From JAVBKA01 sp031546715 (lineage in GTDB: Bacteria > Bacillota > Clostridia > Oscillospirales > UBA929): a DNA stretch of 38,624 bases. The notes beneath the pieces are model-generated. The model was given only the letters and a program-made list of their open reading frames with translations. It had not been told where the DNA came from and did not search any database. Positions 14,543 to 24,900 of this stretch are shown here, piece after piece. A program made the position numbers and the translations under genes. The stretch covers positions 1 through 38,624 of the forward strand of contig JAVBKA010000101.1 of NCBI GenBank assembly GCA_031546715.1, written 5' to 3'. How positions within the stretch are numbered: the stretch's first letter is position 1; each line of letters opens with the position of its first letter.

Positions 14543-15965
14543 GCTCCAATTTCTCCTTTTGTACATTTATTTGAGAAGCTTCACCTTCGGCTTGGATTTT
14601 GAGCCTTTTAATCTCTCTTGCCGATAGAATTAGCGTTAAAACAGTTGAAACTAAGTCCGACACTGGTGCTGCCCAGATTATACCCATCAGCCCCCAAAAG
14701 TGTGAAAAAATCAAGATACATGGCGCAAGGACGATAAGCTGCCGTGATAATGTTAAAAACATGGAAATTTTTGGCTTGCCTGTTACAATAAAATAATTAG
14801 AGAAAACGACCTGAAAGCCGATTACAGGGAAGAACATAAACGTCAGCCGTATGGCGATGGTTGCAATGGTTTTAAGCTCGGAGGTGGCGTCAGGCGCAAA
14901 CAGCCACAAAACTTGGCTGGGAAAGCCGACCGAAAACACAAAACCTAGGCATGTCAGCACAGTGGCGGCTATAACGGCGTATTTTAAGGTTTCAAGCACG
15001 CGCTTAAACTGTTTTGCACCGTAATTATAGCCTAAAAGCGGCTGTGCACCTTGATTTATTCCGAACACTGGCATCATAATCAGCATGGAGAAACTGTTGA
15101 TAATTCCGATTGCGGTAAGTGCACTGTCGCCGCCTGTTTCAGAGCCGAAATATGCAATTCCCGCAGATGAAATGTTTACGTTGTATAGCAGTGATACAAA
15201 GCTTGCGGCGAGGTTCAAAGCAAATTGTGCCGAGCCTGCTGCCATGATTTGACCTGTAATGGGCAGTTTTAACTTAAATCCCTTTAGGGAAAGACGCAAA
15301 ATAGCTTTTTTTGACAAAACAAAGTATAAAATAAACGTCATTGAGAAGAATTGAGCAATAACAGTGGCTATTGCCGCGCCCTCGACACCCCATTTAAAGG
15401 CAAAAATGAAGATAGGGTCGAGAATAATATTCGTTATTGCGCCGATTAGCATGGCAATCATCGTCATTTTCGGGAAGCCTTGGGCACGTGTGCTGTGGCT
15501 CATGCCGAAGCCGATAAGCTGAAATGGTGTTCCCAGTAAAACTATGCGGTAGTACTGAATGGCGTACTCTAAGGACGCAGAGCCTTCCTGTCCGCCAAAC
15601 AGCACGAGGATTTGCTTTGTAAATAACAGACCGATGCCCATAATAATTACGCCTGCAATTGCTAACAAAACAAAGCAGTGGTTTAAAATTTGCTGAGCGT
15701 CCTCTTTTCGCTTTTCGCCAAGTCTAAGGGAAATTAAATTAGCCGCACCAGGACCGAAAAGCATTGCAAAGGCGAAACTGACCATCATTGGAGGCCCTGC
15801 GACGGTCAAGCCTCCGATGGCGGCTTCGGCAACTCCTTGTCCAACAAATATACGATCTGCAACGTTATAAAGGGCGTTTACTATCATTCCGGTGATTGCG
15901 GGCAGGGTAAAGGAAAGCAGGAGCTTTGGTATCGGCTTGACACCTAGCCTGTTGGCATTATCCAT
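14532..15965 (-). CDS. MATE-family multidrug/Na+ antiporter
   Basis: 477 residues from ATG 15965 (MDNANRLGVKPIPKLLLSFTLPAITGMIVNALYNVADRIFVGQG), which is the classic MATE start; the upstream GTG frame adds 15 unlikely residues. Twelve membrane segments are expected. Each MATE half shows family motifs: YNVADRIFVGQGVGEAA-like in the first half, and PVFGINQGAQPLLGYNYGAKQFKR near residue 315, the hallmark of the second half. It exports cationic drugs or metabolites using Na+ or H+; the substrate is unknown. The ribosome-binding site is weak, and the gene starts 13 bases after the transglutaminase stop, so they share a transcript. Confidence 0.95.
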   Translation of the reverse strand: MDNANRLGVKPIPKLLLSFTLPAITGMIVNALYNVADRIFVGQGVAEAAIGGLTVAGPPMMVSFAFAMLFGPGAANLISLRLGEKRKEDAQQILNHCFVLLAIAGVIIMGIGLLFTKQILVLFGGQEGSASLEYAIQYYRIVLLGTPFQLIGFGMSHSTRAQGFPKMTMIAMLIGAITNIILDPIFIFAFKWGVEGAAIATVIAQFFSMTFILYFVLSKKAILRLSLKGFKLKLPITGQIMAAGSAQFALNLAASFVSLLYNVNISSAGIAYFGSETGGDSALTAIGIINSFSMLIMMPVFGINQGAQPLLGYNYGAKQFKRVLETLKYAVIAATVLTCLGFVFSVGFPSQVLWLFAPDATSELKTIATIAIRLTFMFFPVIGFQVVFSNYFIVTGKPKISMFLTLSRQLIVLAPCILIFSHFWGLMGIIWAAPVSDLVSTVLTLILSAREIKRLKIQAEGEASQINVQKEKLEHAE

Positions 15966-15978
15966 TATTTCACGTCTT

Positions 15979-17022
15979 TCAATAAAATTCGGCTGAGGTG
16001 TAATTTTCACCGTTGCCGATTAGCTCGGTGTATTTACCCGAGCTGTTAGAGGCTGCAAAGGTGGGGTCCATTCTTACGTATGTGTTACCCTTAAATTCAA
16101 ATTTTCCGTTGATATCTATAGAGCCTTTTTCCTTGATAAAAACCTCTGTCCAAGCGTGGGTAATGGAATTGCCTTTATCGTCAACAGCCTTGCCAATGAC
16201 AATTTTAGTTGGAATTCCAACAGCACGGCACATTGCAGCCATCAAGGAGGCGTAATTTGAGCAGATGCCGATTCGTTTTAGATAGGTTTCATCAGGGTCG
16301 GGGACATATCCGACAACCTTTTCGGTGACGACATCAGCCGCAAGACTGGTATCATACGCGACATTGGTGACAATCCATTGCCATATGGCGCTAAGCCTGT
16401 CAAGGTCGTTGTCATATTTTTTTGAAAGCTGAATAGCCGCGCTGACGCAGTCTGATTTTTGGGTAAAGGAGGAGTACTTTATGGGTACGAGAAACGGTAC
16501 ATATTCATCTTGAAGCTTTACGTCAACAGACACCTTTTGGAGCAGAATTGCGTTTTTTGAACTGCTGACATCGTAAATAGTAATTACATATTTGCCGTCA
16601 CCAAAGGTGAAGTTTAAGGCATCCCATTTAGTGTCCGACCGTAAAAAGAAGCGGGAGTATTTTTTTAGCTCTTTTCCGTTTTCGTCAATCAATGTGAACA
16701 TAATTCTAAGTGTAATGCTTGTATTAGTAAGGGTTCTGAGCTTTATATAACCAAGAGAAACATTTGCTGTGTCAACCTCTGTCAGTGAGGAGTTTACAAG
16801 CACGGGTTCGTTTTCGGCGGGGAGATTGAAAATAGGATTAACTGCACGGGGGGCAGGCATTGGCGAGGGATATAATTTTGGCGCAGAGGGCTTAAAAAAC
16901 GGCAGGGCAGGGGCAGCAGAGACTCCTGCGATGGATGTATAGCTAAATAATAGTGAAAAAATAAGGCAGAGAAGCTTTTTAGCTGTTTGACGGCTAAAAA
17001 AACGCTTATCGCTGCTTAACAT
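15979..17022 (-). CDS. Exported transglutaminase-like protein
   Basis: 347 residues from ATG 17022, with AGGAGG upstream. A signal peptide (residues about 10-38, cleavage near VSAAPA) is followed by a Pro-rich stretch and a beta-rich region. The transglutaminase-like fold occupies about 195-330: catalytic Cys (about 254) in KRIGICSNYASLMAAMCRAVGIPTKIVIG, His (about 289) in ITHAWTEVFI, Asp (about 319) in VRMDPTFAA. Such bacterial proteins may be proteases, cross-linkers or peptide-handling enzymes at the cell surface; the substrate is not known. First gene of a leftward operon with MATE and DUF1801, from a strong promoter. Confidence 0.9.
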   Translation of the reverse strand: MLSSDKRFFSRQTAKKLLCLIFSLLFSYTSIAGVSAAPALPFFKPSAPKLYPSPMPAPRAVNPIFNLPAENEPVLVNSSLTEVDTANVSLGYIKLRTLTNTSITLRIMFTLIDENGKELKKYSRFFLRSDTKWDALNFTFGDGKYVITIYDVSSSKNAILLQKVSVDVKLQDEYVPFLVPIKYSSFTQKSDCVSAAIQLSKKYDNDLDRLSAIWQWIVTNVAYDTSLAADVVTEKVVGYVPDPDETYLKRIGICSNYASLMAAMCRAVGIPTKIVIGKAVDDKGNSITHAWTEVFIKEKGSIDINGKFEFKGNTYVRMDPTFAASNSSGKYTELIGNGENYTSAEFY

Positions 17023-17065
17023 CAATTGCTGCCCTCCTTTAGTTAAAAAATGCTGCTTATCGCCA

Positions 17066-17095
17066 AGTATATACCATTTTTAGCAGAATTGTCAA
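17066..17095 (-). promoter_or_regulatory. Sigma-A promoter of the transglutaminase-MATE-DUF1801 operon
   Basis: Minus strand TTGACA (17095-17090), 18-bp spacer, TATACT (17071-17066). About 40 bases before the start at 17022. Confidence 0.85.
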
Positions 17096-17135
17096 GAATC
17101 GAAGCGATAATCTTATGTTAATATTGTGCTGATAT

Positions 17136-17159
17136 TATGTCGATATACCTATTGTCGAA
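17136..17159 (+). promoter_or_regulatory. Two Spo0A-like boxes upstream of the vanY-like gene
   Basis: TATGTCGAT at 17136-17144 (seven of nine) and ATTGTCGAA at 17151-17159 (eight of nine), 15 bases apart start to start, and 17 bases ahead of the -35 element. Placement fits activation of the rightward promoter. Confidence 0.4.
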
Positions 17160-17176
17160 AATGGTCATTTTTTGGC

Positions 17177-17205
17177 TTGTAATTCCGTAGGAGTTATGTT
17201 ACAAT
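17177..17205 (+). promoter_or_regulatory. Promoter of the vanY-like and trmB genes
   Basis: TTGTAA (17177-17182), 17-bp spacer, TACAAT (17200-17205). The ATG at 17204 lies inside this -10 element and so cannot be the start of the translated gene, which supports ATG 17237. Confidence 0.72.
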
Positions 17206-17236
17206 GGCGGGGTTAGGAAGTGAGCTAGAGGTGAGA

Positions 17237-18127
17237 ATGAGTAAGGCTAAGGGGCTTTGGATTGTTATTCTTGTATTAATTATGTCAACTGCATCAGCCT
17301 GTATAAGCCAGTCTCCAAGCTCGGAATCTTACTTATCGGCGAACCATCAGCTTATTGGCAAAAAGCCTGCAGTGTCGCCAAAAAACACGCCGTCCCGCAG
17401 TCCGTCACCATCGGAAAACGTACAAAGTGACGAAAGCGCGCAGCCGTCTGACGTTCCTGAAATTACCGCAAGTCCGTCACTTCCGCAGGAGGAAGTTCCT
17501 GTAACGACAGATACGCCCATTGTAAATTCAGGTAATAGCTCTGTTGAAGAAAAAATTGAGCCTACATATGTATTTGATTCAATAATTATTGTTAATAAAA
17601 AACACCGCCTTGACAAAAGCTATGTTCCCGAAAACCTTGTGCGCTATGGAAAAACCGGATATTATTTGACGCAGGAAACGGTTGACGCCTTGAAAACTAT
17701 GCTAGATGCCGCGAAGGAAGACGGAATTTCCATTGTTTTAACCAGTGCCTACAGAACTTACGCAAGGCAGGAAACGCTTTTTAAGCAAGAGGTTAATAAA
17801 TACAAAAAGTACGGCGACGATGCTGAACGCCGTGCGGGACAGGTAGTTGCGCCGCCGGGGGCGTCTGAGCATCAGTTAGGCACGACGGTTGACCTAAGAG
17901 ACCCTAAGAGCACTAAATTCAGTGAGTTTAAGTACACTGAGCAAAGTGAATGGATTAAGGAAAATTGCGCAAAATATGGCTTTATTATCAGATATCCTGA
18001 GGGAAAAACTGATATTACCGATATTATTTATGAGCCGTGGCATTTGAGGTACTTAGGCGTGGAATACGCCAAAAAGATTACCGAAAGCGGACTTTGCTTA
18101 GAGGAATGGTTGGATGCGGATTCGTAG
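17237..18127 (+). CDS. D-Ala-D-Ala carboxypeptidase of the VanY type, lipoprotein
   Basis: 296 residues from ATG 17237 (AGAGGTGAGA upstream). The signal peptide ends in lipobox STASAC with Cys22, so the mature protein is membrane-anchored by Lgt. A Ser/Pro-rich linker runs to about residue 110. The M15B carboxypeptidase domain (about 115-290) has zinc ligands His212 and Asp219 in ASEHQLGTTVDL and His269 in EPWHLRYLG, with catalytic Glu266. SAYRTYARQE at 170-179 is typical. It trims the last D-Ala from peptidoglycan peptides; no vanR/S/H/A genes are near, so it is probably cell-wall housekeeping, not vancomycin resistance. Its end overlaps trmB by 14 bases. Confidence 0.93.
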   Translation: MSKAKGLWIVILVLIMSTASACISQSPSSESYLSANHQLIGKKPAVSPKNTPSRSPSPSENVQSDESAQPSDVPEITASPSLPQEEVPVTTDTPIVNSGNSSVEEKIEPTYVFDSIIIVNKKHRLDKSYVPENLVRYGKTGYYLTQETVDALKTMLDAAKEDGISIVLTSAYRTYARQETLFKQEVNKYKKYGDDAERRAGQVVAPPGASEHQLGTTVDLRDPKSTKFSEFKYTEQSEWIKENCAKYGFIIRYPEGKTDITDIIYEPWHLRYLGVEYAKKITESGLCLEEWLDADS

Positions 18128-18749
18128 ACGCAAGCATATTATGGAGCGGCTTCAAAAAGTCGCTCCATTTCTAATTGAAACCCCTGCCGATTATCGGGGA
18201 CGCTGGCTGTCTCTTGCCCCTCAGTGTGATAGCATGTCGCTTGAATTAGGCGGCGGCATGGGTGCGTTTATTAATGAAATGGCGTTGCGTAACCCAAAGA
18301 CGCTGTATATCGCCTTTGAAAAAGAGCGTGACGTTATTATTAAAGCTCTTGAGAAGACTGTAAGCCTTGAAATTACTAATCTTTATTTCGTTTTAGATAC
18401 TGCCGTAATATTGGAAACCTGCTTTGAAAAACACGAAGTCGGAGCGATATACTTAAACTTTTCAGACCCGTGGCCTCATTGGAAGGCGGCAATCAGACGG
18501 CTGACACATCGTAACTTTTTGAAAATGTATGTACATTGCCTTAAGCCAGACGGTTATCTTGAGTTCAAGACTGATAATGCAGGACTTTTTGCGTTTTCAC
18601 ATAAGGAATTGCGTGAATGCGGCTGGGATATTACATTTTATACTGAGGATTACCCCCACGATGCAGATAATATTTTAACAGAATATGAAGAACGTTTCCG
18701 AGCTATAGGCATACCAATCCGAAAACTAATAGCCCTCCCGCCTAAATAA
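18114..18749 (+). CDS. trmB: tRNA (guanine-N7-)-methyltransferase
   Basis: 211-residue SAM-dependent enzyme that makes m7G46 in tRNA. The start MRIRRRKHIMERLQ fits the family's basic N-terminus, so the overlap with the preceding gene is real. SAM motif LELGGGMGAF at 43-52 and Glu in AFEKE (67-71); LNFSDPWPHWKAAIRRLTHRNFL at 114-136 corresponds to the usual NFSDPWPKKRHxKRRLT; FKTDNAGLF at 151-159 and the C-terminal ILTEYEERFRAIG at 187-199 are standard. The Lys/His pair after DPWP and the first SAM-loop residues are altered, so this is a divergent TrmB. Confidence 0.9.
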   Translation: MRIRRRKHIMERLQKVAPFLIETPADYRGRWLSLAPQCDSMSLELGGGMGAFINEMALRNPKTLYIAFEKERDVIIKALEKTVSLEITNLYFVLDTAVILETCFEKHEVGAIYLNFSDPWPHWKAAIRRLTHRNFLKMYVHCLKPDGYLEFKTDNAGLFAFSHKELRECGWDITFYTEDYPHDADNILTEYEERFRAIGIPIRKLIALPPK

Positions 18750-18794
18750 AACAGAGTAACCCACCCCCAAAAAACATCAGCAAAAGTTTTGCTT

Positions 18795-18924
18795 GAGCTT
18801 TTTCAAAAGCTCATGGTTTAAAGGCAACGCCTTTATCGAGCCTCGCAAGGCTCGAAACCCCACCCCTGAGCCGAGCGAACCAAAAAATCGCAAAAAAAAA
18901 CGCAACACAGCAACGCGTCGTTGC
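18795..18924. repeat. Cluster of four short hairpins (REP-like)
   Basis: Between trmB and the convergent glucan synthase gene. Hairpins: GAGCTTTT-TC-AAAAGCTC (18795-18812), TAAAGGC-AAC-GCCTTTA (18819-18835), TCGAGCCT-N4-AGGCTCGA (18836-18855), GCAACG-CGT-CGTTGC (18910-18924). The middle two sit inside an outer GGTTT (18815-18819) / AAACC (18855-18859) pairing, although 18819 and 18855 cannot be in both stems. No gene is present in 18750-18994. Confidence 0.65.
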
Positions 18925-18958
18925 GCCACCTAAAACAACCACAAATGCACAACAATAG

Positions 18959-18990
18959 AACCCCCAGCCCGCAATCGCGGACTGGGGGTT
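18959..18990 (-). terminator. Terminator of the glucan synthase gene
   Basis: Stem of nine plus four pairs (18959-18972 with 18977-18990, one mismatch) around AATC. It lies 4 bases after the synthase stop; the T-run on the minus strand is poor, but the hairpin itself is very GC-rich. Confidence 0.7.
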
Positions 18991-18994
18991 ATTA

Positions 18995-21900
18995 CTATTT
19001 ATACAAAGTACGCTCGCTCGAATCTAATGCCAAATACTTCCCCGCAATTCTATAGTACCACGACGCAGCTCCGGTGTAGTAGCTCCAACCGCCGCGCCCA
19101 ACATGCTCATCACAGGAGTAGATATCCGCCGCCAGTACATATGGCTCTTGCTTGTAAACGTCTATTGGGTGTGTTGACGGTGCGAGCAGATGCATGAGCT
19201 TTTTACCACGCTCACTATCTCCAATTTTGAAATACGCCATTGCAAGCCACACAGCGGCGTGGGTGTACTGACCGCCGTTTTCGCGAACACCGCTGACGTA
19301 CCCCTTGATATAACCGGGGTCACGGCTAGATTTGTTAAAAGCGGGGGTGAAGAGCTTGATAATACCGTTTTCTTCGTCTACAAGCTGCGCCCATGCGTTG
19401 TCAAGGGCTGTTTTGCAGGCGTTTTTGGGCATTCCGGGAAGATTCAGGGCGTCAATTTCATCAGCAAAGAACACTGAAAAGCTTTGCGCAATGGAGTCGA
19501 TTTTGCATTCTTCGTCATTTTGAGAGCCGAGGGTTGAGCCGTCGTCATAGTAACCACGCCTGAACCAGCCGCCATCCCAAGATGAAGCGGCGGCATGTAT
19601 GAGGCGGGCGCGCCACTCCTTATAATGCTTCTCTTTGGCAAAATCGTGATTATCTAAGCAGACCTTGCCAAAGCGTTCCAGTACATGGGCTAAAAACCAT
19701 GCTAACCAGACACTTTCGCCCTTGCCTTCTTTTCCAACCTTGTTAAGCCCATCGTTCCAGTCGCCGTTGCCGATGAAGGGCAGACCATGGTCACCAACGC
19801 CGCGGGTTAGGGCGCAGTCTATTGCTCTGACGCAGTGGTCAAATACAGATGAGCGATATTCGGTGCGCCGTGGGGTTTCGTAACGCTCGTCCTCACTTTC
19901 AAGGAGGACAGTGGAGGTGATAAAGGGTAGCTCCTGCTCTAAAATGGCGTTGTCTGAAGTCTTTTCAAGATAGTCGCACACTGGATAGGGCAGCCAGAGT
20001 AAATCATCAGAACAGCGGGTGCGGACACCTTTTTCCCCCTCAAGTGTGACATTTTCAGGATGCCACCAGTGCTGAACGTCACCTTCCTCGTATTGATGAA
20101 CACAGGCTCTGAAAATCTGGGTTCTTGTAAGCTTACTGTCGCTGACAAGGGCGGCGCAGCTATCTTGAAGCTGGTCGCGAAAACCGTATGCGCCGCCGCA
20201 CTGATGCATTGACGCTCTGGCAAACAGTCGGCATGCGATAACCTGATACATAGACCAGCCGTTGAAATATTTGTCCACAGCTTCGTCCACAAGTCTTGGC
20301 TTTTCTGAGTACATCACCAAGTCTTGCCAATATTTCTGAGTTTCCTCAAGGGCTTTTTCGGCGTCCTCAAGACTGCGAAGCTTGCTTATAAGCTCAAGAC
20401 CGCCATGGTTTTCAGCGCAGCCAGTTACTAAGACCAGCGGCTTGTTTTCAGTGAGTTTTAGCTGAACGTTGAGCTGACCTGCTTCTCGCTCCAAAAGCTC
20501 GGTGTTTTCAGAGGCGGAAACGGTAAACATTTGAGGGGAGTAACCCTTGTTGTAGGGGTTTTCAGCGGTTATAACGCCGTTTTCATGGCGAACAAGCTTG
20601 GAAAATCTGCCGTGGTCTGGGTTGACACCCATCACAAGCTCGGCTTCAAGGGTAACAGTGGCGTCCTTTGCGCCCACAACGTCAATTATCAAAACCCGCG
20701 CCATTCTTGACTTGGGAACGAAGGCGGTGGTGGTTATTGTAACATCGCCGCAACGCTTTTCCCATTTTGCAAAGCCAAAGCCATAGGTGGAGGTGCACTC
20801 AAAGCCGTCACTTGCCGTGAAAAGGCTGCATTCTAAGCCTTCGGCTTTAAGGGTGAGGGCTTCGCTGGTGGTTTCCGTATAGCTGTCATTAATCCACTTA
20901 GTCATTTTGTTTTCGCGGGAATTGTAACGCCAAGAGTGACCTAATCCGCATTCGTTGACGAGACAGCCAAAGGCTCTGTTTGCAAGGACATGCCCCCATG
21001 ACCGCGGAGGCAGACCCTTGAAGCTAAATGAGCCGTCATTGTCCCAACTATAATTAACCTCGCCTCTTTGGGGAACTGTGACTTTAAAAGCAGACTTTCC
21101 ATTTTCAAAAGTTGAAGTGGCGACATCTTCCGAGACTTTGAGTGACGTGTTTGGTACTACGTTGGTTTTTTGACTGAGAGCTGTGCCGAGAGTAACATGA
21201 GCTACCGCCCGAATTAAAATCTCCTCGCTGGAAGATTCATGACTGCCAATGTCAACAATGTGGACGCCGCCTCTGCTGGCGAGACTTTTTTCAACGCTGA
21301 GCTGCTTTAAAACCTCCATTGTTGCACTGCGAACTGGGCGCATATAGTCAGCACCGTCACGGGATAGGATGACTAGGTCAACCTTAATACCGCACATTCT
21401 AAGAAAACGGTGACATTTGAGGTGAGATTTAAGCTTGGCGTGGTCGTCGTTTTCATGGGCATCGCTTAGAATTATTGGCAAATCTCCTGATATTCCGCTT
21501 TTCCACAGTCCGCGTTGCCCCTCAACTAGCCCCGCGCGGTATTCCTCGGGTACATTTGGCTTAGTATATAGGAGCTGCCGCAGGACGTCCAAGGCGTATT
21601 CGACTTCCGTGGTACTCATTTTTAGTAGCTTAATAGCACCGTCAATACGACCGTGGGAGGGAGCTTTGGCGGAAAGTGTGCGCTTTGCCGAACGGAGAAC
21701 GTCCTCAGAGGTCATGGCATAGGCGAGGGCGATGCTGGCGGTAAACTCTTCGTCTGGCTTCAATGATACCTCGAAGCGCAGCAGAGCGCAGGGGTCTAAT
21801 GGGATGGAGCGTTCACCGTCTGAAATGGTTTTTTTGGGCTGTTCCTTGATACAGCAAGCTGACATTTTATTGTCGCTCAAAACGGCGGCATAACCTTCGC

Positions 21901-24900
21901 CCTTGCCGCCTCTGGGTCTGCGGTGAAAAACTATACCGTTTTCGCAGCCCGTGGCTTCTAAAAACAGCTTAGAAAATGCGGGATGCGCCGTATAGTCTGC
22001 GTTGTCCTGCAAAACAGGCTCGAAGTAGCAGACTATTGACCCTGAAAGTGTTGTTTTAGAGGTGTTTTTAAGCTTTATGGTGCGTTTTTCAGCGTTTTCA
22101 TTGCTGGGAACGGTGAGCATAAGCTCCGAGGAGAAGTTTTCCGAATTTCGCTGCCATACCGCCTTGCCGCCGTCAAAGACTGCACTGCATTGGTTTTCAG
22201 GGACGTATAGGCAGGAAAATAGACCGTTTAAGCCGTCTTCATTCTCAAAATAGAATCGCATTCCTGTCGTAAAGCGGTCGGAGGACGTCATTTCCATGCT
22301 GCCGCAGCGGGAGGCGGTTATGCCTGTGTCTGAGCAGAACACAGTGTAGGACGCATTGCCAAGAACATGCGCTTGAGGGTTTGCATTGTCTAGCTCGTCA
22401 AATTTTCTGATTATGCCGTCAGATACAATGCGCATGGGCTTTTCGGGAACGTCGCTTTCCTTTTGGCGCAAGGTGTCTGTTCCCACAGGGGCGCGCTCCT
22501 CAAGAAGGCTGTGAAAGGCGTTCATGGTAGGGTTGCGCATGAAGCGTTTTTGCCAGACGTCGTCCTTTAGTGCGTTTGTGGCGGCGACCATACTCATGCC
22601 GATATGATGGGACATATAACAGCGCACTGGCTCAAATTCTGCGGTTTTTGTCGATAGTCTTGCAGGGGTGAAATCCGCCGCCTCTATTAACCCGTACTTT
22701 CCCTCTAACCCCATGGATACCAAGCGTCTGAGGTTTTGCACAGACCGCCTTGGGTTTATTATTAAGCCTAAAAACGAGGAGTAGGGAGAAATTACGGTTT
22801 CCTTTCCCAAGCCTCGCTTGAAGGCGAGGGCGGGAATGCCGTGTGCCTTATATTGGTAGTTTAACGCAGGGTCAAAGGCGTAAAAACAGCTTTCGGATAT
22901 GCCCCATGGAATGCCGTAGTCCTCCCCGCGCTTGCACTGTCTTGAAAATGCGAAGCTTAGACTTTCATATAATAGGGAATTTTTAGGAATGGGCAGCACC
23001 AAATGAGGCATGAAGTACTCAAACATAGTGCCTGTCCATGACGCCATACCTCTGTACCCATCGTCACTGGCAAGTGCTCGTCCCAGTCGTTGCCAGTGCT
23101 TTCGGCTGACTTGACCGCTGGCCACTGCTAAAAAGCTGGTTTGCCGCGCTTCTGATGCTAATAGGTCGTAATAGCTTTCCAGAAGCTCGTTTTTGTCCAT
23201 GTCGTAGCAAATGGAGAATAGTCTGCGCTGACTATCGTACAGCACACTAAAGTCCATATCGCGCCAAAGTGCACCTGCACGAGCGGCAATTTCGCCCGCT
23301 GACGGATGCTTGCTTTCAAGCAACGCCTGTTCAAGAGCCAGCAAATAACCCGCAAGGTTTCCGCTGTCAACGGTGGAAACACAGCAGGGCTGTAAGGGCG
23401 CAAGGGTTCTGGTGTCAATCCAGTTTACGATATGACCGTGCCACTTAGGGAGCTTTTCAATGGTGGAAAGCATGTTGCCGATAAGCTGTAAAGCCTTGTC
23501 CTCGCTGATAAGCTGCAAATCCACAGCCGACCAACAGCACAATAGCCCGAAGCCAATGTTGGTGGGGGAGGTTCGATGGGCGATACCCACCGAGGGCTGC
23601 TCCTGCCAGTTGTCCGGAGGGAGATAATTGTCTTCTGGGGTGCAGAAATCCAGAAAATATCCAAACATAAGGGCGGACATTCTGTATAAAAAAGCTCTGT
23701 CTGAGCCGGACAAAGCCTTGGCCTTTTGTATGCCGTCAGGCTTGCTGATTGCCGCCGCAATCCAAGGTGCGGCAACCCATGCGATGCCCACAGCCCATCC
23801 CACCGCCGCCGCAAAAATGCCCACAGCAGTCAGGCTTACGCCCACCGCCGCAAAACAGGCAGTCAGCGTACCCCATGCGATGCTTGAAAACATTTTTCGG
23901 GCAGTTGCAATAGAAGAACGAGAATATTTATCAGCCTGCGCCGCCGTCATCCACCGCAGAAGGTGCTTTTTGGAAATAGTCATTCTGTACAGCGACGCTA
24001 AGGCGGCATGGAGATTGATAATTGCGCCATAGGGCAGAAACACCAGTTGTAGCAAGGTTTGCAGAGCCACAGCTCTGACGCCTGAAATTATGGTGCTGTG
24101 ATGGCGTACTCGATGGGCTCCCGCTCTGAAAGCATTGTACGCTGAGGAAATTATTAAGTTTGTCATCAGGCATATAACCGCTAAAAGTCCTGCGGCGTAC
24201 AGCCCTGCACCGCCAACGGTTACGGCGAGGGTTATAGACATCAGCAGCGCAAAGGGCGTGACGCTTCGGCGCAGATTATCAAATATTTTAACCCTTGAGA
24301 GCCGACTGAGGGGATTGCGTTCGTGACCTTTGTTAGTAGGAACATAGGGCATCATCCATGATGCAATTTGCCAGTCGCCTCTTGTCCAGCGGTGAAGCCT
24401 GTCGTACCACGAAGCCACTTTGTATGGGCAGCCGTCGGACAGTTCTACGTCTCCTGCCAGGGCGGCGCGAAGATAACTACCCTCCAAAAGGTCGTGGGAA
24501 AGAATGCGGTTTTGGGGGAAACGACCGTCAAGCACCTGCAAGCACACTTCTACATTGATTATGCCTTTGCCTGTAAATGTCGCCTCGCCGAAAAGGTCGT
24601 GATACACCTCACTGCACTGACCGCCGTAGGGGTCAAGTCCGCCCTGACCTGCAAAAACACGGGAAAACAGGCTCTTGCCAGCGTCCTCAAGGTCTACGGC
24701 AATTCTTGGTAAAATTACTCCGCAACCTTCGACTACCACGTTACGTTTTTTGTCAATCACCGGCTGATTAAGAGGGTGCGCCATTGCCCCAGCCATTTCT
24801 GCGGCAGTTCCCGGAAGTAGTCTGGTGTCTGTGTCAAGGGTGATAAGGTATTTAACATCTCCAAGCTTTTGCTTGTCTCCGTTGGCGACATACAAGGATG

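Noticed and set aside
17204..17236. Longer start of the vanY-like gene at ATG 17204
   Set aside because: That ATG lies in the -10 element, and the extra residues would spoil the signal peptide.
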